Shown: positions 1-7,270, numbered from the stretch's first letter. The stretch: 23,712 bases of DNA from Candidatus Moranbacteria bacterium UBA4824 (GCA_002400405.1 DHFM01000015.1:3113-26824); one strand, 5' to 3'. Notes: generated by a model not told the origin, from the letters alone. Made by a program: numbers and translations.

Positions 1-141
1 GAACTGACTAAGCCACATAATAAATTCGACATGGATAAAATTGTTCCTTTAGTGAACGAACCGAAATATATTTGCCGTTGTTGCGGTAGGCTAGCGAATG
101 AAAAAGAAAGTCTTTGTAACCCGTTAATTTTAAATAAATAA
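1..141 (+). CDS. C-terminal end of a small Cys-rich (zinc-ribbon-like) protein, 5' partial
   Basis: An open frame enters from the left edge and runs 46 codons to a TAA at 139-141. The visible tail contains a C-R-C-C cluster and one further Cys about twelve residues later, which suggests a small metal-binding knuckle. It ends 12 bp before the thioredoxin-like gene and on the same strand, so it is probably the upstream member of the same operon. I cannot name the protein: its N-terminal part lies outside the window. The metal-binding role is inferred only from the cysteine spacing. Confidence 0.6.
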   Translation, partial: ELTKPHNKFDMDKIVPLVNEPKYICRCCGRLANEKESLCNPLILNK

Positions 142-153
142 TTAAACAAATTT

Positions 154-441
154 ATGAAAATCGAAGTCTTAGGTTCAGGTTGCCCAACCTGCAAAAAATT
201 GTTCGAGCTAACTAAGCAAGCTATGGCAGAATTGAAACTGGAAACAGAAGTGGAATATATTACTGATATTCAAAAAATTCTGGAAATGGGTGTAATGTCC
301 AGTCCTGTTTTGGCGATTAATGGAAAAGCGGTTCTAGTTGGTCAAGTGCCGGAAGTGGAAAAAATAAAGGAAATAATTTGTTCCAAGCAACCAGCGACAG
401 ATACTTTTTCCGGCGGTTGTTCTTGCGGTGGTAAATGTTAA
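154..441 (+). CDS. Small thioredoxin-like redox protein (redox-active disulfide protein 2 type)
   Basis: This 95-residue protein has the compact thioredoxin fold typical of the short archaeal/bacterial redox-active disulfide protein 2 group. It starts with a beta strand followed by the active-site motif C-P-T-C at residues 10-13, and has a cis-proline region (S-S-P-V) near residue 50. The C-terminus ends in a G-G-C-S-C-G-G-K-C tail, giving three extra cysteines that could bind a soft metal or act as a second redox site. Proteins of this type are commonly encoded next to permeases of the ArsP family, as here, where the permease begins 21 bp downstream. It has no signal peptide, so it is predicted to be cytoplasmic. 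A role in handing electrons or metal(loid)s to the neighbouring permease is inference. Confidence 0.85.
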   Translation: MKIEVLGSGCPTCKKLFELTKQAMAELKLETEVEYITDIQKILEMGVMSSPVLAINGKAVLVGQVPEVEKIKEIICSKQPATDTFSGGCSCGGKC

Positions 442-462
442 AAATAAAAACAAACTAAAATT

Positions 463-1437
463 ATGGATATTTTTTACCCTTTGCAAATAGTAGCGGATTG
501 GTTAACTTTCGAAGTTTTTCAGTTAAGCGCTCATTCTCACGCGGGAGAAAGTGTGAATTTTTTCATTTACGATTCGCTCAAAATTGTTCTTTTGCTTTTG
601 ATTATCAACTATTTCATGGCGATCATTCGGCATTATTTACCAATAGAAAAATTGCGCGATTTTTTGGCTTCCAGAAAATGGTATGGCGCCGATCATTTGC
701 TCGCATCTTTGTTTGGCACTATCACGCCTTTTTGTTCTTGTTCTTCCATTCCACTTTTTGTTGGATTTTTGGAGGCGGGCATTCCACTAGGCGTGACATT
801 TTCTTTTTTGATCACTTCTCCCCTGGTCAACGAAGCGGCAGTAGTTTTGTTTGTCGGGCTATTTGGTTGGAAAATAACTTTTTGGTATGTTTTCGCCGGA
901 GTGATGTTGGGTGTTATCGGCGGGTTTATTTTGGGAAAATTGAGACTGGAAAAATATGTGGCTGATTATGTTTGGAAAATCAAAGGGCAGAAATATCAAG
1001 AAGTGAGAAACAAAAAAGAAAGCATAAGCGTACTAATGAAAGAGTTTTGGAAAGAAGGTTGGCAGATTACCAAAAAAATATTGCCTTATGTTTTAGCTGG
1101 AGTGGCTTTAGGCGCTTTGATTCATGGCTTTGTGCCAACCGGATTTTTGGAAAAATATATTACTAAGGATAATCTATTTGCAATTCCAATCGCTGTTATC
1201 TTGGCTGTTCCGATGTATGCCAACGCCACTAGCGTGATTCCAATTATGCAAGCCTTAGTAGAGAAAGGTATTCCCCTGGGCACAGCCTTGGCTTTTATGA
1301 TGGCGGTAGTGGGACTATCATTACCGGAGGCTTTGATTTTGAAAAAGGTGATGAAAATTCAATTACTCGTTTATTTTTTCACTATAACTGCTATTAGTAT
1401 AATGCTGATTGGATATGCTTTTAATTTATTTTTTTAA
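463..1437 (+). CDS. Permease of the ArsP/PF03773 family
   Basis: This 324-residue polytopic membrane protein matches the predicted permease family that includes ArsP, an exporter of trivalent organoarsenicals in Campylobacter. The diagnostic stretch T-P-F-C-S-C-S-S lies near residue 84 and is followed by an amphipathic helix with S-P-L-V-N-E. A second half contains M-Y-A-N-A-T-S and a closing G-L-S-L-P-E-A element. There are roughly eight hydrophobic segments and a charged cytoplasmic loop around residues 165-200. The vicinal cysteines in the CSC motif are the likely metal(loid) ligands. It lies between a thioredoxin-like gene and an ArsF-like gene. The substrate could be an organoarsenical or another soft metal, and the sequence alone does not decide. 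Confidence 0.85.
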   Translation: MDIFYPLQIVADWLTFEVFQLSAHSHAGESVNFFIYDSLKIVLLLLIINYFMAIIRHYLPIEKLRDFLASRKWYGADHLLASLFGTITPFCSCSSIPLFVGFLEAGIPLGVTFSFLITSPLVNEAAVVLFVGLFGWKITFWYVFAGVMLGVIGGFILGKLRLEKYVADYVWKIKGQKYQEVRNKKESISVLMKEFWKEGWQITKKILPYVLAGVALGALIHGFVPTGFLEKYITKDNLFAIPIAVILAVPMYANATSVIPIMQALVEKGIPLGTALAFMMAVVGLSLPEALILKKVMKIQLLVYFFTITAISIMLIGYAFNLFF

Positions 1438-1455
1438 CTAACCAATAAAAAAACT

Positions 1456-2247
1456 ATGAAAAAAAACATTAATAAAATTCTGTATGGAATAATCTTGCTG
1501 GTGGCAGTATTTTTCATCTGGACAGTTTATAGTGATAACCATCCAACTAGCAATGCCAATCAAAATGTAAAAGATAGTTCCAAGGTGGCCGAGGTGCAAA
1601 AAAACACCAAGCCGGCGGAAAAAGTGCAAATATACGAATTCCACTCCACTAATCGTTGTTATTCCTGCATAACGATGGGAGAATATGTCAAGGCAATGGT
1701 TGAAGAATCTTTCCAATCAGAACTTAAGAGCGGGAAAATTGAATTCAAGGAAATTAATGTTGACTTACCAGAGAATAAAGCAATAGCTACCAAATTCAAA
1801 GCAGCCGGAACATCTTTATTCATAAACGCCATCATTGACGGTGAGGATAATATTCAAGAAGAAGTGCAGGCTTGGAGACTATTAGAAGACCAGAAAAAGC
1901 TTTCTGATTATCTGTCTAGTAAAATTAGAGGAATAATTGGTGAAACAGTTTCGATGGAAACAAAAGATAATATGGAAAAAAGTAAAATCACTTTTTATTC
2001 CGGTGATAATTGCCCTGAATGTATCAATGTTGAAAAATATTTGACGGATAATAATGTAAAAGACAAGTTAGCTTTTGAAGAAAAGAACATTAATAAGAAT
2101 CAATCTGATTCAGAGCAGATGGCTGAAGATGCTCTGCAATGTGATGTTGAAGTCGAATCCTTCGATGTTCCTTTCCTTTGGGCGGACGGAACATGCTACT
2201 TGGGAGAAAAAGATATAATCAATTTTTTTGAACAAAAATTAAGCTAA
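1456..2247 (+). CDS. Membrane-anchored ArsF-like protein fused to a glutaredoxin-like domain
   Basis: The protein has 263 residues. A single N-terminal membrane anchor (about residues 8-26) is followed by a low-complexity linker. The first domain (about 56-160) resembles the ArsF family, annotated elsewhere as a nitrophenyl-compound nitroreductase subunit from the arsEFG system. It has C68-Y-S-C71, a N-V-D-x-P-E-N motif and a conserved aromatic segment Q-A-W-R-L. A second thioredoxin/glutaredoxin-like domain (about 175-263) has C186-P-E-C189 and a cis-proline V-P-F-L-W. The second domain is clearly similar to the next gene, pointing to a duplication. The gene starts 18 bp after the permease and ends 4 bp before its paralogue. 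The anchor places both redox domains probably outside the membrane. The fusion is unusual compared with ArsF as I know it. Confidence 0.75.
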   Translation: MKKNINKILYGIILLVAVFFIWTVYSDNHPTSNANQNVKDSSKVAEVQKNTKPAEKVQIYEFHSTNRCYSCITMGEYVKAMVEESFQSELKSGKIEFKEINVDLPENKAIATKFKAAGTSLFINAIIDGEDNIQEEVQAWRLLEDQKKLSDYLSSKIRGIIGETVSMETKDNMEKSKITFYSGDNCPECINVEKYLTDNNVKDKLAFEEKNINKNQSDSEQMAEDALQCDVEVESFDVPFLWADGTCYLGEKDIINFFEQKLS

Positions 2248-2251
2248 AGTT

Positions 2252-2632
2252 ATGAATAACAAAATTATTATTCCATCTATTCTTTTTGTTCTCGTCTTAT
2301 TTTTTTCTTTTTTTGTTTTGTCTCAATACAAAAAAGATCAGGCCTCTAGTGGCTCGACGGAAAACGAAATTATTTTCTTCTATGGCGACGGATGTCCCCA
2401 TTGCGCCATTGTTGAAGAATATATAAAAGAAAACAAGGTCAATGAAAAAGTAGCCTTTTCCACAAAAGAAGTTTATAAAAATCGCAATAACTCCAAACAA
2501 TTGGAAGAAAAAGCTAAGATTTGTGGAATGCCTACTGATTCAATCGGTGTGCCATTTTTATGGGACGGAGAAAAATGTCTGGTTGGAGATGTAGATATTA
2601 TTGAATTTTTCAAACAAAAAATAATTAAATAA
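2252..2632 (+). CDS. Membrane-anchored glutaredoxin-like protein
   Basis: This is a 126-residue protein with an N-terminal hydrophobic anchor (about residues 5-24) and a compact thioredoxin-fold domain. The active site is C48-P-H-C51, the same CPHC as in DsbA-type oxidases, and the cis-proline segment is G-V-P-F-L-W. A further cysteine follows in the K-C-L-V-G element near the end. It matches the second domain of the preceding protein along its whole length, including the C-terminal I-I-x-F-F motif, so the two are tandem paralogues. It begins 4 bp after the previous stop. The predicted job is thiol-disulfide exchange on the outer face of the membrane. Its partner is unknown. Confidence 0.8.
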   Translation: MNNKIIIPSILFVLVLFFSFFVLSQYKKDQASSGSTENEIIFFYGDGCPHCAIVEEYIKENKVNEKVAFSTKEVYKNRNNSKQLEEKAKICGMPTDSIGVPFLWDGEKCLVGDVDIIEFFKQKIIK

Positions 2633-2644
2633 ATAAAAAAAGAA

Positions 2645-3160
2645 ATGAAAAAAATATTATCTTTGGCTTTATTATTTTTTACCATTAGCTTATTTTTTAC
2701 CAAAAAAGCCTTGGCGGTTTGTCCGATTTGCACCATTGCTGTTGGGGCGGGAGTTGGACTTTCTCGCTATTTGGGGATAGATGACGCGATAACCGGACTT
2801 TGGGTCGGAGGCCTTACAGTATCAATGATTACCTGGACGGAAAGCTGGTTAGACAAGAAAAATATCCATTTCAAAGGCAGAATTATCATTAATGTCTTGG
2901 CCTATTTTGCCTTAATTGTTATCCCGCTTTATTATTCCGGCATCATCGGTAATCCGCTAAATACTCTTTGTGCTTGTGGTCTGGATAAATTACTTTTCGG
3001 TATAATTGCAGGTAGTATTGCTTTTTGGTGCGGAGCTAGTTGGTATTTTTATCTCAAAGAAAAAAATGGCGGTCATGCTTATTTCCCCTTTCAAAAAGTG
3101 GTGATGCCGGTTTCCCCTCTTATAATCCTAAGTCTAATTTATTATTTTTTAACTAAATAA
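2645..3160 (+). CDS. Small membrane protein with an N-terminal CPIC motif
   Basis: I do not recognise a characterised family for this 171-residue protein. It begins with a likely signal sequence or first membrane segment ending at A-L-A, immediately followed by C26-P-I-C29 just outside the membrane. Three to four more hydrophobic segments follow, with a second cysteine cluster, L-C-A-C-G, near residue 107 and a single cysteine in W-C-G-A. The CPIC motif is thioredoxin-like, although no thioredoxin fold surrounds it. Its position between a glutaredoxin-like protein and a binding-protein-like protein with cysteine pairs suggests that it takes part in the same thiol relay, possibly as a membrane electron or metal carrier. 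That role is inference. Confidence 0.7.
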   Translation: MKKILSLALLFFTISLFFTKKALAVCPICTIAVGAGVGLSRYLGIDDAITGLWVGGLTVSMITWTESWLDKKNIHFKGRIIINVLAYFALIVIPLYYSGIIGNPLNTLCACGLDKLLFGIIAGSIAFWCGASWYFYLKEKNGGHAYFPFQKVVMPVSPLIILSLIYYFLTK

Positions 3161-3173
3161 TAATCAAAAAATT

Positions 3174-3782
3174 ATGGAAAAAAAATTTAAAAATCTCAAT
3201 GAATTCGTAGAAAAAATCGATCAAATGAAAAAACAAGACAAGATGGATTTGTCTTCCGATCAAGATCTTTCCATCGCCATTATGAATCTTATTAGCATCG
3301 AAGAACATTTTTTCTTTACTGCTGAAAAAACTGGCAAAGACGAATATTTTGATTTGCTTCAAGAAGTCAGGAAAATGCGCGGAGAGTTACTGCGAAAAAT
3401 AATCAAAGAATATGAAGGTGAAGTTTGGTGTATTTCCAAGCATCTCTTGGCCGCTTCAATGCGTCTGATGGAAGTTGGCACTAAACAGCAAGGAATGGGA
3501 AATAAAGAGGAAGCTAAAGATCTTTTTCAGAAATCTTTTGATCTCTATGGAATGTTTTGGGCCTTAAATATGAAACTGATTGGGACAAATGATATTAAAG
3601 AAGTGGCAGGAATTGAAGCTGGTTCGAATAGTCAAAAAAAGAAAGCTGATACTATCAATCAGGAAATAGGCATTAAAAAAATTGATGAAAAGGCTCTTAA
3701 CAAAAATGACGAGAATCCGACTGGATTTACTGGAAAACTAAGAGAGCTAGTCAGGAAAGCGATTGATTGTTGTATTGAATAA
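3174..3782 (+). CDS. Conserved helical protein of unknown function
   Basis: This 202-residue soluble protein appears mostly alpha-helical and charged. It carries a distinctive E-E-H-F-F-F-T-A segment (about residues 41-50) and a central E-V-W-C-I-S-K-H element (about 82-90). There is no signal peptide or membrane segment. The C-terminal fifth is Lys/Asn-rich and looks flexible, then ends in a helix containing I-D-C-C. I recall similar proteins as hypotheticals in candidate-phyla genomes but cannot assign a function. It lies 13 bp after the CPIC membrane protein and 11 bp before the next gene, so it is co-transcribed with the thiol-relay cluster. The His/Glu pairs could bind metal, which is speculation. 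Confidence 0.7.
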   Translation: MEKKFKNLNEFVEKIDQMKKQDKMDLSSDQDLSIAIMNLISIEEHFFFTAEKTGKDEYFDLLQEVRKMRGELLRKIIKEYEGEVWCISKHLLAASMRLMEVGTKQQGMGNKEEAKDLFQKSFDLYGMFWALNMKLIGTNDIKEVAGIEAGSNSQKKKADTINQEIGIKKIDEKALNKNDENPTGFTGKLRELVRKAIDCCIE

Positions 3783-3793
3783 TTTATAAATCT

Positions 3794-4426
3794 ATGAAAA
3801 GAATAACTTTCTTCCTTGTTTGCTTGTCTGTTTTAGGATATTTTATTTTTGCAGAAAATGGGAATGTTCAACAAAATACAATCAATAAGCAAAAGGAAGT
3901 TGTTTTTGAAAAAATTAGAATTGCTGCTTGCCCAACTTGTTTTGAAATTGCTAAAAATGTTAATACTGATAAATACAAAATTATTAAAACCTCCTCCACT
4001 GCTGAAAGTCTGGCTCTATTACAGGATAAAAAAGTTGATATGATTTTGGCTGGCCGAACATTGAAACCAAATGAACCGCAAATGGATGAACTTTTAATAA
4101 AGCAAGGATATTCTTTTTTAAGTGATAAGGAAGATGTAGTTTATACTGATCAATTAAAAGATCGGATAATTTATACTGATTTGGATATAGAGAATATTAA
4201 AAATGTTTTATCATTACAAGTAATAGAGCAAGTTGATAATGTTTATGATTATCTAAATAAAGGCATTATAATTACATCTTGGGAAAATACTGATTATGCA
4301 CAAGCTAAAATTGTTCATGTGCTTGAAAGGAGCGGGGAAAGATTTAAATTGTCTCGTCAGCCAACCATTTATTGCCCGCATGTTTGTGGCCAGGAAGCAC
4401 GAGAACTCGCTTTATCAATAAAATAA
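3794..4426 (+). CDS. Exported binding-protein-like protein with CPTC and CPHVC motifs
   Basis: The protein has 210 residues. An N-terminal hydrophobic segment (about 3-20) acts as a signal peptide or anchor. The mature part starts with a beta strand ending in C46-P-T-C49, followed by a stretch like the alpha/beta core of periplasmic substrate-binding proteins (S-S-T-A-E-S-L-A-L-L, then V-D-M-I-L-A-G-R). The C-terminus carries a second pair, C194-P-H-V-C198. At about 190 residues the mature protein is smaller than a full two-lobed binding protein, so it may be a single lobe. The cysteine pairs could bind a soft metal or serve as the redox site of the relay. It is followed by the ArsG/CcdA-like gene after 34 bp. 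Specificity is unknown. Confidence 0.65.
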   Translation: MKRITFFLVCLSVLGYFIFAENGNVQQNTINKQKEVVFEKIRIAACPTCFEIAKNVNTDKYKIIKTSSTAESLALLQDKKVDMILAGRTLKPNEPQMDELLIKQGYSFLSDKEDVVYTDQLKDRIIYTDLDIENIKNVLSLQVIEQVDNVYDYLNKGIIITSWENTDYAQAKIVHVLERSGERFKLSRQPTIYCPHVCGQEARELALSIK

Positions 4427-4460
4427 AGTTAATAATTAATAATTTAAAAAAACACAAAAC

Positions 4461-5180
4461 ATGGAATTTCTAAACATTTTAATCGATCAATATAATTTTC
4501 CTCTGCTCACCGCTTTTATTTTGGGCGTGATGACTTCCATTAGTCCCTGTCCACTGGCCACTAATATTACTGCCATAGCTTACATTTCCAAAGACATCAA
4601 AACCGCCAAGCACACTCTCATTAGCGGTTTGATTTATACGCTGGGGAGAGGGATAAGCTACACGCTTTTGGCAACCCTGATTTATTTTGGTTTTTCGGCA
4701 TTTTCAATCGCCAGTATTTTTCAAGGCTGGGGAGATAAGATATTGGGAATAGTTTTGATTTTGATTTCACTGGTAATGTTTGGGGTGATAAAAATAAACT
4801 TAGGTTCAAAAAGTGAGAAGGTGGAAAAAATAAAAGAATGGCTAGCAAGCAAAGGTCATATCGGAACATTACTATTAGGAGTTCTATTCGCTTTGGCATT
4901 TTGTCCATATAGCGGAGTTTTATTTTTTGGGATGCTGGTGCCATTAGTTTTATCATCAACGGAAAGCTTACTCTTGCCACCACTCTTTGCTTTGGGAACA
5001 GGACTGCCAGTAATCATTTTTTCAATTCTTCTCGCTTTTAGTGTAGAAAAGGTGGGAAAAATGTATAACGCCATGGGCAAAATTGAAAAAGTGATGCGCT
5101 ACAGCGTAGCAACAATTTTCCTTTTAGCTGGAATTTATTATTTACAATTTTTGGTAAAATATGTGATTAATTTATTATAA
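4461..5180 (+). CDS. ArsG/CcdA-like integral membrane protein
   Basis: This 239-residue protein has about six transmembrane helices in two repeats, like CcdA/DsbD transmembrane domains. One cysteine sits in each half: S-P-C30-P near the end of helix 1 and F-C148-P-Y in helix 4. These are the positions used by CcdA to pass electrons across the membrane. The same architecture is found in proteins annotated as ArsG-type aminophenylarsenical efflux permeases, which are usually encoded beside ArsF, as happens here. It could therefore export an arsenical or transport reducing equivalents to the extracytoplasmic glutaredoxin-like proteins of this operon. The sequence does not distinguish these. It is 10 bp upstream of the rhodanese gene. 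Confidence 0.8.
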   Translation: MEFLNILIDQYNFPLLTAFILGVMTSISPCPLATNITAIAYISKDIKTAKHTLISGLIYTLGRGISYTLLATLIYFGFSAFSIASIFQGWGDKILGIVLILISLVMFGVIKINLGSKSEKVEKIKEWLASKGHIGTLLLGVLFALAFCPYSGVLFFGMLVPLVLSSTESLLLPPLFALGTGLPVIIFSILLAFSVEKVGKMYNAMGKIEKVMRYSVATIFLLAGIYYLQFLVKYVINLL

Positions 5181-5190
5181 AATTATAAGA

Positions 5191-5520
5191 ATGAAAAACG
5201 AAATCAAAGAAATTTCCGTTCAGACTGCCAAAGAAAAAGCTATGGCCGGAGTTATGTTTGTCGATGTAAGAGAAGAGGATGAGCTGAGAGAGATATCCTA
5301 TGCAGTCTCTAATCTTATTAATATTCCCCTTAGTCAGCTCAAAGAAAGATTTAGTGGTTTACCCAAAGACCAAGAATTGATTTTGGTTTGTAGGCGCGGT
5401 CGTCGTAGCTTGATTGCCAGTGAATTTTTACTCAGTCAGGGTTTTTCCAATATTTCTAATATGCGAGGTGGGATTTTAGAATGGATTGATGCGGGATTTC
5501 CAGTTAATTCCGAGAACTAA
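5191..5520 (+). CDS. Single-domain rhodanese-like sulfurtransferase
   Basis: This is a 109-residue single rhodanese domain, the usual size for the GlpE/PspE-like group but without a signal peptide. The strand-turn V-D-V-R-E-E-D-E is at residues 24-31, and the catalytic loop is C67-R-R-G-R-R-S, with the active-site cysteine and a strongly cationic cradle. The C-terminal R-G-G-I-L-E-W motif is typical. It is predicted to bind sulfane sulfur as a persulfide in the cytoplasm. As the last gene in the cysteine-rich operon (10 bp after the ArsG-like gene), it may supply or remove sulfur for thiol chemistry. Rhodanese domains are frequent neighbours of metalloid-resistance genes. Confidence 0.9.
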   Translation: MKNEIKEISVQTAKEKAMAGVMFVDVREEDELREISYAVSNLINIPLSQLKERFSGLPKDQELILVCRRGRRSLIASEFLLSQGFSNISNMRGGILEWIDAGFPVNSEN

Positions 5521-5576
5521 GGAAGTTTTGAAAAAAAAGAAAAGAAGAATTTAAATGATAATACCTAATAAAATAT

Positions 5577-6482
5577 ATGTCTGAACACAATCATAGTCAC
5601 GCAACTACTTCAAAAAATCTTATTTTATCAATCAGCATTAACATTGTCATTGTTGTTTTTGAAATTGTCTTCGGTTTGCTGTCGCGCAGTTTCGCATTAA
5701 TTACTGATGCACTTCATAATATCACGGATATCGGTTCGATGATCTTGAGTCTATGGGGAGAGAAATTGGCGGATAAACCGCAAACTGAGAAGAAAACCTA
5801 TGGCTATAAACGTGCCGAGCTTTTGATCGCTTTTGTTAATGGCGCTGTGCTTTTGGGAATTGTTGGCTTCATTCTGCTTGAAGCTGTGATGCGTCTTTTG
5901 AAACCTGAACCAGTAGCCAGTATGATAATGCTGATTGTTGCTGGAGTAGCGCTATTGGGCAATGGAATCGCAACATTTCTTTTGCAAAAAGGTGCGGACA
6001 AAAATTTAAATTTAAAAAGTGCTTGGCTTCATTCTCTGCAAGATGCGCTTTTCTCATTAGGCGTAGTAATAAGTGCAGGAATTATTTATTATACCGGCTG
6101 GAACTGGCTAGATCCTTTGGCTTCAATTGTAATTTCTATTTTTTTACTTAAGGAGATATTTCATATTCTCCTCGAGGCAGTTGATATGCTGATGGACTCA
6201 GTCCCTCGTGACATTAATTTTGCCGAAGTCAAAGCTAAATTGAATAAAATGTCGGGAGTAGTCGAAACAAATGATTTGCACATTTGGCAAACTGGCAGTG
6301 AAAACCGCCTGCTGAGCGCGCATTTGAAAATAGCTGAACTTTCTGCTAAAGAACGAATGGAGCTAATTGCAAAGATAAATAATTTTTTGAAAAAAGAATA
6401 TCACATTGAGCACGCTACCTTGCAAATAGTTTCGATTGAAGAATCAAAACTAATAAAATTAAATTGCAATCACTGTAACTAA
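5577..6482 (+). CDS. Cation diffusion facilitator (CzcD/ZnT-like metal exporter)
   Basis: The 301-residue protein has the six-helix CDF fold and the short C-terminal cytoplasmic domain typical of CzcD/ZitB. The transport site residues are visible: D44, H47 and D51 on helix 2 (T-D-A-L-H-N-I-T-D), and H152 and D156 on helix 5 (L-H-S-L-Q-D). The N-terminus is His-rich (H-N-H-S-H), and the C-terminus ends in C-N-H-C-N, both likely metal-binding additions. The family exports Zn(II), and sometimes Co(II), Cd(II) or Fe(II), in exchange for protons. It is separated from the rhodanese by 56 bp, so it may share the operon or have its own promoter. Its presence strengthens the reading of this region as a metal-tolerance locus. 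Confidence 0.92.
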   Translation: MSEHNHSHATTSKNLILSISINIVIVVFEIVFGLLSRSFALITDALHNITDIGSMILSLWGEKLADKPQTEKKTYGYKRAELLIAFVNGAVLLGIVGFILLEAVMRLLKPEPVASMIMLIVAGVALLGNGIATFLLQKGADKNLNLKSAWLHSLQDALFSLGVVISAGIIYYTGWNWLDPLASIVISIFLLKEIFHILLEAVDMLMDSVPRDINFAEVKAKLNKMSGVVETNDLHIWQTGSENRLLSAHLKIAELSAKERMELIAKINNFLKKEYHIEHATLQIVSIEESKLIKLNCNHCN

Positions 6483-6491
6483 TTTTTAATA

Positions 6492-7103
6492 ATGTTTAAC
6501 ATTCCCAAGGAAAAATTGAAAATTTTGAAAGCGTTAAATGACCCGAAAAAAATTCAGGCTTTTCTAAATTCAATGCCGATGAATTTTGAAAAAGATGGCG
6601 ATACTTGTTTTTCGCCCATGACAGTTCTGGACAAAAAAGTTTGCCATTGTATTGAAGGTGCTGTTTTGGCTGCCCTGGCGCTTCGACTAAATGGTCAATC
6701 TCCCCTTCTTCTTGATCTTATGGCGAGCAAAACTGATTTTGATCATGTAGTGGCGGTTTTCAAAAAATATGGCAAGTGGGGCGCCATTTCCAAAACTAAT
6801 CATGTTTTTCTTCGCTACCGCGAGCCGGCTTATTCTTCTATCCGAGAATTAGCCATGAGCTATTTTCATGAATATTTCGACACCACTGGCCGAAAGAGTT
6901 TGCGAAGTTTTTCCGCTCCGATAAATTTGAAACGTTTTGATCATCTCGATTGGATGACCACCAAGGGAGAAATCTTCTATATCCCCGAATATCTCGCCGA
7001 CGTCAAACACTCCCCTATTCTCAATCGTAAACAAATAATGTACCTCCAAAAAGCCGACTGCATGGAAGCTAAGGTTGGAAAAATTTTGGAATGGGAGGAA
7101 TGA
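6492..7103 (+). CDS. Conserved hypothetical protein, possibly transglutaminase-like
   Basis: This 203-residue protein has no signal peptide. The core resembles the transglutaminase/papain-like layout: C53 at the start of a helix (C-H-C-I-E-G-A), then H85 in a strand (F-D-H-V-V-A-V-F), then a G-K-W-G-A-I-S-K-T-N segment where the third triad residue would sit. Asp is not obvious there; N103 could substitute. It begins 9 bp after the CDF exporter stop and uses UGA as stop. Its link with metal export is only by position. It could be a cysteine peptidase-like or non-catalytic relative; I am not certain of the fold. Confidence 0.6.
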   Translation: MFNIPKEKLKILKALNDPKKIQAFLNSMPMNFEKDGDTCFSPMTVLDKKVCHCIEGAVLAALALRLNGQSPLLLDLMASKTDFDHVVAVFKKYGKWGAISKTNHVFLRYREPAYSSIRELAMSYFHEYFDTTGRKSLRSFSAPINLKRFDHLDWMTTKGEIFYIPEYLADVKHSPILNRKQIMYLQKADCMEAKVGKILEWEE

Positions 7104-7106
7104 AAG

Positions 7107-7122
7107 GTGTCGAATTCGACAC
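7107..7122. repeat. 16-bp perfect palindrome with CGAATTCG core
   Basis: The stretch reads the same on both strands (GTGTCGAATTCGACAC). It begins 3 bp after the stop of the + strand gene and is not followed by a T-run, so it is not a typical intrinsic terminator. It may be a protein-binding site. The 172-bp gap 7104-7275 between the convergent gene blocks also holds an imperfect hairpin at 7172-7193 and the longer palindrome at 7208-7239. Confidence 0.7.
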
Positions 7123-7207
7123 GGTTAAAATTTTATATTTTCTAATTTTTTTATACTTGCATTGCCTACGAGCGATTTCATTTGAGAAATTGCACTTTCA
7201 TTTTGGC

Positions 7208-7239
7208 TTTTAATTATGGCGAATTCGCCATAATTAAAA
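7208..7239. repeat. 32-bp perfect palindrome with CGAATTCG core
   Basis: A perfect 32-bp palindrome is centred between 7223 and 7224. It contains the same CGAATTCG core as the palindrome 100 bp upstream. T-rich on its left and A-rich on its right, it has the wrong polarity for a rho-independent terminator on either strand. On the - strand it encodes a six-codon mini-frame with ATG at 7231 and TAA at 7214-7216, set just behind the dyad repeat at 7248-7270 as real genes are elsewhere in this region. Confidence 0.75.
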
Positions 7240-7247
7240 TAAAAAGT

Positions 7248-7270
7248 GTTACTGAGCATATTGCTGAACA
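7248..7270 (-). repeat. Dispersed dyad repeat, site a (two degenerate 12-mers)
   Basis: Two tandem units (GTTACTGAGCA and TATTGCTGAACA) lie directly 3' of the kinase stop codon. They match the TRTTACTKAACA family seen at other boundaries in this region. This is the terminal copy of the series: no gene lies behind it, only the 32-bp palindrome. Confidence 0.75.

Noticed and set aside
498..1166. Open frames overlapping the ArsP-like permease in another frame
   Set aside because: They are out-of-frame shadows with low-complexity Phe/Arg-rich translations, and the permease frame shows clear family motifs.
7208..7239. 32-bp palindrome as a rho-independent terminator
   Set aside because: T residues lie on the 5' side and A residues on the 3' side, the opposite of a terminator on both strands.
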